From Marinilabiliales bacterium (GTDB lineage: Bacteria > Bacteroidota > Bacteroidia > Bacteroidales > BM523): a DNA stretch of 5,422 bases. The translations under genes and the position numbers were made by a program. The number at the start of each line of letters is the position of its first letter. Position 1 is the first letter of the stretch. Below the pieces are notes generated by a model that was given only the letters and a program-made list of their open reading frames with translations, had not been told where the DNA came from and searched no databases. Shown here piece by piece: positions 1 through 5,422 of this stretch. The stretch is taken from the NCBI GenBank assembly GCA_002869425.1, contig PKSZ01000280.1:2433-7854 (forward strand), in the 5' to 3' direction.

Positions 1-2611
1 CATTACCAAAGTTCCAATCATAAAGAACAGCTCCTCTGGTAGAATCAATAAGTGTAAAATTGAATGGGGCACAACCTTCCTGATCCGATACAACAAAACT
101 AGCTGATGGTTTTGGAAAAACATTTAATGTTTGGTATGCAGTATCACGACAATCATATTGTGAAATGGCAATAAGCATAGATTCGTATGATGCTGTTACA
201 AACGTTGTATTGGTGTAATTATGTTGAGGGTTTACAGCTGTTGAAGTATTCAAATCTCCAAATCTCCATATATAATTTGAAGCTCCGGTGGAATTGTTAA
301 CAAAGGAGGAATTATGAGGAGAGCATCCAATTGTATCGCATGTGAAAGCTGCAATAACCTGTGGAAAAACATCAATCGTTTGATAAACGGTATCAAAACA
401 TCCATTTACACTTTCTAAAATCAATGATAAAGTATAATCAACCGGTATGTCATTTGAATTCACATAAGTATGTGAAATATCTGATGCCGGATTGGTTGAT
501 GTATATCCATCTCCAAAATCCCAGTTATAATGGATTGCTCCTGCAGAATTGTTTGCAATGGAAACCTCAAATGGCAAACAACCGGATGTTTCATTGGGTG
601 AGAAGTCAGCCTGTGGTTGCGAATATACTAATATGGGCATTACATCAGATGTATCCCTGCAATCATAAACAGACTTTGCAACAAGGTATGCATAATATGT
701 AGTATCACTGAGAGATGTATTAATATAGGTATGTGAAGGATTTTGATTGGATGAAATTCCTTCGTCACCGAAAAACCATTGATATGAATCTGAGGCAATA
801 GATTGATTAACAAAACTGATGTTCAAAGGTGAACAACCAATAGAATCTGATGAGAAATCTGCTGTTAATGCAGGATACAGATTGACAGTTTGCTGATACT
901 CATCTGTACAGCCATTTGCACTTATTGCTGTAAGGGATAAGAGGTAGGATATCTGTTGGGCTGATGTATTGTAATATGTGTGGGTAATAACTGAGTTTAA
1001 AGAATTTGATAGAGTAGAATCACCAAAGTTCCATAAGTAAGAAACAGCCTGGGTTGAGCTATTCGTAATTGTAGCTTCAAACGGAGTGCAACCAAATAAG
1101 GTATCTAGAGTAAACAATGCCTGAGGTCCATTATTAACTGTAATGGCAGTGTATGTTGTATCGATACATCCCTGAGCAGTCGTAGCAATTAATGTCACTG
1201 TGTATGTTGTGTCTGAGTATGAATAGTTCAAATAGGTATGATCAACATTATTTCCTGCAATAATAAATGTGCTATCACCAAATTGCCAGTTATACTGGGA
1301 TGCACCTGCTCCTGATGTTAACGTTGTATACAATGGGTGACATCCTGAATCAGGAGCTGCTGTAATTGTATAATCAGGCACTCCATATACAGGTACAAAT
1401 TCAATTACAGAATCAAGACATCCATTGGCTGAGAGGGCAAATAATTCAACCGGATAATAAGCAGTTGAACCCGAATTGTTAGTGAAAGCATATTGATCAA
1501 TTTCTCCTGATCCTGTATCGTTGTTGCCATAATCCCATAAATGTACTGTACCATCAACTGTAGTATTGGTAAACGTAACAAGCGAGCCACTACATACAGG
1601 AGAAGGGTTAAAAGTGAAGCTTGCTTCAGGAGATGGGAATACTGTAATGTCTTGTGTGACAGTATCTGTGCATCCAAATGCTGATTCAATGATTAAAGAA
1701 ATGTTATATACCACATTGGTATCTGTATTGTTCAAAAATACATGTGTAGGATTCTCACTTGTAGAAGTACTGCCATCACCAAAGTTCCAGAAATAATAAT
1801 TACCTCCGCCTGCCTGGTTTGTAAAGGTAACAAGGAGAGGAGAGCAACCTTGAGCAGGAGTAGGAGTAAATGCAGGAGGTGCCATTGGAACAATAATTGA
1901 ATAATCTGTATCGCTACAGTCTCCTGTTGAAACAGTAAGAATAACCTCCACTGAATCTGAAGTTGCATAAGTATGCAAAGGATTTTCTAATGTACTTGTT
2001 TGACCATCTCCAAAATCCCAATACCAGGATTCAATTACGTCATTAACTATTGTTGAATTATCATAGAAATTTGCATAATCACCAACACATAAATTGCCGA
2101 CTAGGAATTCAGCATCCGGAATCGAGTGGTTTTCCAAGGTGGCTGAAGTGGAATCCGAACAACCATAGCTGTTCGTTATTTCTAGCTCAACAGTATAAAA
2201 AGAAAGGTCTGGAAAAAACTGGTCTGCTGGGTTTTCAGATAAACTGATATTTCCATTTCCAAAATTCCATGTCCAGGAAATTGCTGGTGATGAAGTATTT
2301 GTAAAACTTACAGCATCGCCTTGGCATAAAGGGCTTGTTGTAAAACTGGCAACTGGGGGAGGTGTTACTACCAATGGTTTCACAATTGTATCAGAACACC
2401 CATTTAAAGAAGTTACAGCAAGGCTGATATTATATATTCCCTGCGACTGAAAGGTTGTTTGGTTATTCTGTTGTATAGATAGTTCTCCATTGTGAAAATC
2501 CCAATACCAAGATGAAATACTACTACCTGAAATCGTAGATGCATCTGTAAATTGTACAGTTTGTCCAACACAGGTTGTATCAATACTGCTAAAATCTGCA
2601 ACAGGCATTGT
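1..2611 (-). repeat. Tandem array of PKD domains (ten complete, one partial)
   Basis: Domain limits in coding order are: 2611-2357, 2356-2120, 2119-1883, 1882-1637, 1636-1379, 1378-1127, 1126-875, 874-617, 616-365, 364-116 and a partial one at 115-1. Lengths are 79-86 residues. Most domains open with P.A.F, carry a GC or LC about ten residues later, then the aromatic-x-W-(D/N)-F-G-(D/N) core, an NP.HTY-like turn, and a distal GC.DT or DCRDT. The domain at 2119-1883 is the most canonical. The domains at 2611-2357 (DFHNG) and 1636-1379 (WDYGNN) have weakened cores, and the one at 2356-2120 lacks the HTY turn. The later domains carry an extended loop of the type HTY.N.S..DT.Y between the turn and the next strand. 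PKD domains are established as extracellular spacer or binding modules. What this array binds cannot be told from sequence. Confidence 0.92.
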
Positions 2612-2908
2612 GCCAAAAGTTAAAACAACTGTATCTGTTTCAGGCAAACAATCTCCATTAAAACTTGATGTAAGAACAAGTGTAACACTACCATTATTAA
2701 TGTCGTTTATGGCAGGAATATAACTTGTATTTAAAGAATTTTGATCTAAAAATAAACCGGCTCCAAGCGTTGACCACTGACCTGTGGTTGATCCACCGCT
2801 TACGTAACCGCTAATTGGAACAGCTCCTGTATTTTGGCAAACCAAAATGTCTTCACCTGCATCAACAAGAGGAGATGGAGTAATGTCTAAGAGTAAGGTG
2901 TCTGTAGC
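1..2908 (-). CDS. Giant repetitive surface protein, downstream part with PKD domains (in-frame continuation, 3' end outside window)
   Basis: Directly after the TAG at 2909-2911 the same reading frame stays open for 969 codons to the window edge. I checked the frame at several conserved PKD tryptophan codons (2501-2503, 1286-1288, 521-523), and all are in phase. The first part (2908-2879) finishes the repeat broken by the stop and is followed by one further complete repeat of that family (2878-2612). From 2611 the protein consists of PKD domains, a beta-sandwich fold typical of extracellular adhesins and polysaccharide-binding proteins. Examples of the core motif are WYWDFGDG, YFWNFGDG and YNWDFGDG. 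The first ATG after the stop is at 2606-2608, inside the first PKD domain. It has no evident ribosome-binding site or gap before it, so an independent gene start is unlikely. This is best read as the rest of the same gene. A C-terminal type IX sorting domain might follow beyond position 1, but it cannot be seen. Confidence 0.88.
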
Positions 2909-2911
2909 CTA
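2909..2911 (-). other. In-frame amber stop codon interrupting the giant gene
   Basis: The TAG falls between the conserved distal cysteine and the conserved aspartate of a repeat. In all the other repeats seen, this segment reads C-x-x-x-x-D. Here it reads C-V-stop-A-T-D, so the stop replaces exactly one residue and nothing is inserted or lost. At this column the other repeats carry Ala, Ser, Tyr, Ile or Pro. A Tyr codon or TCG (Ser) could give TAG by one base change. The alanine of the next AG.D motif follows the previous one at 88 residues, the normal period. A nonsense mutation, a sequence or assembly error, or suppressed readthrough would all fit. A genuine gene end does not fit, because the coding sequence runs on with no gap. 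Confidence 0.93.
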
Positions 2912-5422
2912 AACACAAGCATCTGTTGCAGTTAAATACAGCTGTATTGCACCACTTGCAGTATCCTGAATACTTGGTGTATAGGTAGTGTTAAGGCTTG
3001 TGCCATCAGGAGTAAAGCTACCTGTTCCGCTTGATGTCCAAATTACGGATCCTGTTCCACCTGTAATTGTACCCGACAAGTTAACGTTGGCATTGTTAGC
3101 ACACACAACATCATCGGGGCCGGCATCAATGCTCGGGATATCGGTAACAAATATGTTGAATGTATCCTGAACCGGATTACAATCGCCATTGTTTGATGAT
3201 TCAAGAACCAGAGTAGCACCATTGGCAGCAATTTCGCCAGCACCAAGATAGTAAATCGCATTAAGCGAATTTGCATTAGGGAAGAAGTATCCATCACCTA
3301 ATGTTGTCCATGTTCCCGTGGTACTTGATCCTGAAATACTACCAGAAATACCTGTTGAAGTTACTCCCTGGCATATATACAAATCGCTTCCTGCATTAAC
3401 AACAGGCGGATTGGTGAAGCTTATATGCATTGTATCTCTGGCGGGTGAACATCCACCGTTTATCATTGTTGTTAATACAATATCAACTCCAGGAAGGGTT
3501 AAATCTGTAACACCCGGATCATATGAAGTATTCAGCATTGTATTGGCCGGTATAAATGTACCATCTCCTGTTGAGGACCATTGACAGCCTCCGGCATTTG
3601 TTATACTAGCAGAAAGGGATGTAAGGGCATTATTTCGGCAGACTACAACATCTGGACCTGCATTTGCTGTTGGTCCGGGAAGAACTGTTACCGTTACATC
3701 ATCACTAACACTTGCGCAAGGTGCATCAAACAAAGAAGTTATATAAAGAGTAACAGATCCATTGATTATATCTGAGTTTCCTAAAACATATTCGCAGTTA
3801 AGAGAGGTATTATCCGGGATGAAGGTACCGTCTCCTGGTGTTGACCATAGAATTTGGCCTGACCCTCCTGTGTAGGATGCATTTGGAATAGCATGAGAGT
3901 TTGAACATATTGTTATCGGATCTCCGGCATCAATAGTAGGGGGAACAATAAAGCTTAATATAAGGGTATCGATTACTGCATCGCAGAAACCGTTAGTCAT
4001 AGATGTTAGGTATATTTCTATAGAATCGGATGCTATGTCAGCCGGGCTTGGTGTATAGCTTGTATTTAATGTATTGATGTCAGAAAAAGAACCAGTTCCA
4101 TTGGTAGACCATGTTCCTGGTAATGCATCAGCCGATACTGTTCCGCTAAGAATGGCTGGGTTACCCGTACATATTGTCTGATCAGGGCCAGCCCAAACCG
4201 TTGGAGCAAGAGTTATATTTATATCGACAAAATCAGAGACTATAATACATGAATTTGTAGTTGTAAGTTCAAGTGATGCATATCCATTGCTTATTTCTGT
4301 GCTGGAAGGAAAATATAAAGTATTAAGATAGGTATCTCCAGGTGAAAAATCGCCACCGCCTGCAGATGTCCAGATTCCGGATCCTGAACCACCCGTAACA
4401 GTTCCTTCAAGTTGTACAAAACCATTTGTGCATATTGTGGTATCAATTCCCGCATCGACTGTTGGTGGGGGAGTGATGCCTATATATAATGTATCAGTTT
4501 CATATGCGCAATTACCATTATTTGTTGTTGTAAGCAATAGAGTTATTCCACCGGCATCCTGATCTACATCTGATAATTGATAAGTTGCATCCAATACATT
4601 GCTTGCAGGATCAAAAGTTCCGGATCCAAGGGTTGTCCACTGGCCTGTTATTGTACTACCCCAAACAGAACCATCAAGTTCTACAACTGAATCTCCGATA
4701 CATATATACTGATCCGGGCCTGCATCAGCGTGAGGGGAAGCAGTAAAGTAAACCGTCATCACATCCTGAACCGAATCGCAACCATCAGTAGTTGTAAGTG
4801 TAAGTTCAACAAAATGAGCTGCTGTATCTTCAGGTGATGGGATATAGCATGCTGTAAGTATATCTGCACTTGGACTAAATGTTCCGCTACCTGATGTTGA
4901 CCAAGTACCTTCAGTCGCTCCAAAAGTAATGGTGCCAGCAAGTGAAACTGAATAAATATTACTACAGACATATTGATCTGGTCCTGCACTTAAAGTAGGG
5001 CCAGGTGCGATATAAATGATTTGTGCATCCTGAGCAGCATTGCAATTACCATTGTTGGTTGTTGTAAAGACAACAGTAACTGATCCTGTTGCTATATCGT
5101 ATGCTCCCGGGAAATATACAGGGTTAAGTGAATACGCATTGGGAATGAAATAACCATCTCCTGTGGTAGTCCACATACCTGTTCCCGCTCCATCTATAAT
5201 AGTTGCACTAAGGGATGCACTTCCATTAGCACAAATTGTATCATCTCCTGTGGTTGTAACTTGCGGTGCATTAACGATATTTACATTCATTACATCAGAT
5301 TCTGCAAAGCAATTACCATTATTTGTTGAAGTTAAGGTTAGTTGGATAAATCCATCAACAGTATCCTGTACACTAGGTAAATATGAAGTGTTTACAGAAG
5401 TGCTTGAAGGGATAAACACTCC
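2909..5422 (-). CDS. Giant repetitive surface protein, upstream part (5' end outside window, ends at in-frame TAG)
   Basis: This is the upstream visible part of a very large, probably secreted, Bacteroidota surface protein; the exact function is not recognised. The frame is open from the window edge to the TAG at 2909-2911, giving 837 codons before the stop. The GTG at 5417-5419 is not a credible start. It lies inside a conserved repeat motif (G-V-F-I-P-S) and the frame stays open to the edge, so the true start is beyond 5422. The product is nine complete and one partial tandem repeats of 87-90 residues, plus a shared hallmark set: AG.D..IC, GxW(S/T)T.G.G.F.P, LN.(S/T)Y.P and NG.C....D. No membrane segment, catalytic motif or signal peptide is visible. 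The sequence is rich in Thr, Ser, Asn, Gly and Asp and has no lysine and only two arginines. By analogy with giant Bacteroidota adhesins it is likely extracellular and exported by type IX secretion; this is inference. The last repeat is cut by the stop, and the same frame continues downstream, so the gene is probably interrupted. Confidence 0.9.
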   Translation of the reverse strand, partial: GVFIPSSTSVNTSYLPSVQDTVDGFIQLTLTSTNNGNCFAESDVMNVNIVNAPQVTTTGDDTICANGSASLSATIIDGAGTGMWTTTGDGYFIPNAYSLNPVYFPGAYDIATGSVTVVFTTTNNGNCNAAQDAQIIYIAPGPTLSAGPDQYVCSNIYSVSLAGTITFGATEGTWSTSGSGTFSPSADILTACYIPSPEDTAAHFVELTLTTTDGCDSVQDVMTVYFTASPHADAGPDQYICIGDSVVELDGSVWGSTITGQWTTLGSGTFDPASNVLDATYQLSDVDQDAGGITLLLTTTNNGNCAYETDTLYIGITPPPTVDAGIDTTICTNGFVQLEGTVTGGSGSGIWTSAGGGDFSPGDTYLNTLYFPSSTEISNGYASLELTTTNSCIIVSDFVDINITLAPTVWAGPDQTICTGNPAILSGTVSADALPGTWSTNGTGSFSDINTLNTSYTPSPADIASDSIEIYLTSMTNGFCDAVIDTLILSFIVPPTIDAGDPITICSNSHAIPNASYTGGSGQILWSTPGDGTFIPDNTSLNCEYVLGNSDIINGSVTLYITSLFDAPCASVSDDVTVTVLPGPTANAGPDVVVCRNNALTSLSASITNAGGCQWSSTGDGTFIPANTMLNTSYDPGVTDLTLPGVDIVLTTMINGGCSPARDTMHISFTNPPVVNAGSDLYICQGVTSTGISGSISGSSTTGTWTTLGDGYFFPNANSLNAIYYLGAGEIAANGATLVLESSNNGDCNPVQDTFNIFVTDIPSIDAGPDDVVCANNANVNLSGTITGGTGSVIWTSSGTGSFTPDGTSLNTTYTPSIQDTASGAIQLYLTATDACV
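4508..4527. repeat. 20-bp direct repeat, copy B (pairs with 5309-5328)
   Basis: This is the second exact copy of the 20-base stretch coding for TNNGNC. The copies are 801 bp apart, a multiple of three that spans three repeat units, so recombination between them would delete or add three units without breaking the frame. Confidence 0.75.
5309..5328. repeat. 20-bp direct repeat, copy A (pairs with 4508-4527)
   Basis: This 20-base stretch is identical to 4508-4527. It encodes the conserved TNNGNC end of the repeat unit. A two-mismatch version lies at 5042-5061. It is the longest exact DNA match I noticed between units by eye, and I did not search exhaustively. It could be a site for recombination between repeat units. 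Confidence 0.75.

Larger units (their letters stand above)
2612..5422 (-). repeat. Tandem array of about 88-residue AG.D-type Ig-like repeats (one partial, ten complete)
   Basis: Unit limits in coding order are: partial 5422-5270, then 5269-5006, 5005-4742, 4741-4472, 4471-4211, 4210-3947, 3946-3680, 3679-3413, 3412-3143, 3142-2879 (contains the TAG) and 2878-2612. Lengths are 87-90 residues. Each unit opens with a motif such as DAGPDQYIC or NAGPDVVVC. A GTWST/GQWTT segment with G.G.F.P follows, then LNTSYTPS-like residues, and it closes with LTTTNNGNC and an aspartate. Each complete unit has a Cys in the first motif and one 61-64 residues later. The predicted fold is an all-beta Ig-like or PKD-like sandwich, with the Cys pair possibly a disulfide. 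The units are diverged at protein level, so this is an old array, with only short stretches of DNA identity. I cannot assign a Pfam family with certainty. It does not look like the classic SprB repeat. Confidence 0.9.

Noticed and set aside
361..702. Plus-strand open frame of 113 codons
   Set aside because: It lies opposite well-formed PKD domains, has no recognisable domain, and has a composition expected from an antisense shadow.
1405..1968. Short overlapping open frames on both strands, such as minus 1405-1689, minus 1732-1968 and plus 1566-1796
   Set aside because: They are out of frame with the PKD-coding frame, which has clear motifs here. Their low-complexity Leu/Gln- or Val-rich products are typical of alternative frames of repetitive genes.
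2606..2608. ATG as the start of a separate downstream gene
   Set aside because: It lies inside the first PKD domain, with coding sequence of the same frame directly upstream and no visible ribosome-binding site, promoter or gap.
2909..2911. TAG read as a sense codon under a phage-type alternative code
   Set aside because: Only one TAG occurs in about 1,800 codons while CAA and CAG are used freely for glutamine. A recoded genome should show many more TAG codons, and the protein is a bacterial surface type.
2988..3775. Plus-strand open frames of 60-88 codons
   Set aside because: They are antisense to conserved AG.D repeats, and their Pro/Val-rich sequence mirrors the repeated Thr/Gly codons of the real frame.
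5417..5419. GTG as the start codon of the upstream open frame
   Set aside because: It codes for valine inside a repeated G-x-F-I-P motif, and the frame stays open to the window edge, so the true start lies beyond 5422.
1..5422. CRISPR array or non-coding satellite as the cause of the periodicity
   Set aside because: The period of about 250-265 bp is a protein-domain period with diverged DNA and an intact reading frame. There are no short identical repeats with unique spacers.

Overview
The whole window is read on the minus strand and holds the interior of one very long surface-protein gene. Both ends of the gene lie outside the window: the N-terminus beyond position 5422 and the C-terminus beyond position 1. 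Read from 5422 down to 1, one frame gives about 1,800 residues, interrupted by a single stop codon (TAG) at 2909-2911. I saw no intergenic DNA, promoter, terminator, RNA gene, insertion sequence or CRISPR array. Other open frames on both strands look like shadows of this repetitive gene.

Layout along the protein: (1) 5422-2612 encodes one partial and ten complete tandem repeats of 87-90 residues. Each has an N-terminal AG.D...C motif, a central GxW(S/T)T.G.G.F.P motif, an LN..Y motif and a distal NG.C....D motif. These look like beta-sandwich (Ig-like) repeats common in giant Bacteroidota surface proteins. (2) 2611-1 encodes ten complete and one partial PKD domains of 79-86 residues, recognised by the W-(D/N)-F-G-(D/N)-G core, mostly followed by an NP.HTY motif. 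The stop codon lies inside the ninth complete repeat of the first array. Neither frame nor repeat spacing changes across it, so it looks like a point nonsense change (or a one-base sequence error), not the natural end of the gene.

Organism: the AT-rich DNA and the Thr/Ser/Asn-rich PKD and AG-D repeat architecture suggest a Bacteroidota member (Flavobacteriia, Cytophagia, Sphingobacteriia or an uncultured relative). In that phylum such proteins are typically exported by the type IX secretion system and act in adhesion, gliding or biofilm formation. The secretion signals would be at the ends, which are not visible, so this role is inferred.

The features most worth a second look are the in-frame amber codon, the almost complete absence of lysine and arginine (3 Lys and 6 Arg by my reading), the very regular cysteine pairing, and the abrupt switch between two repeat families at about 2611. 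I see no clear evidence of a wholly new system.
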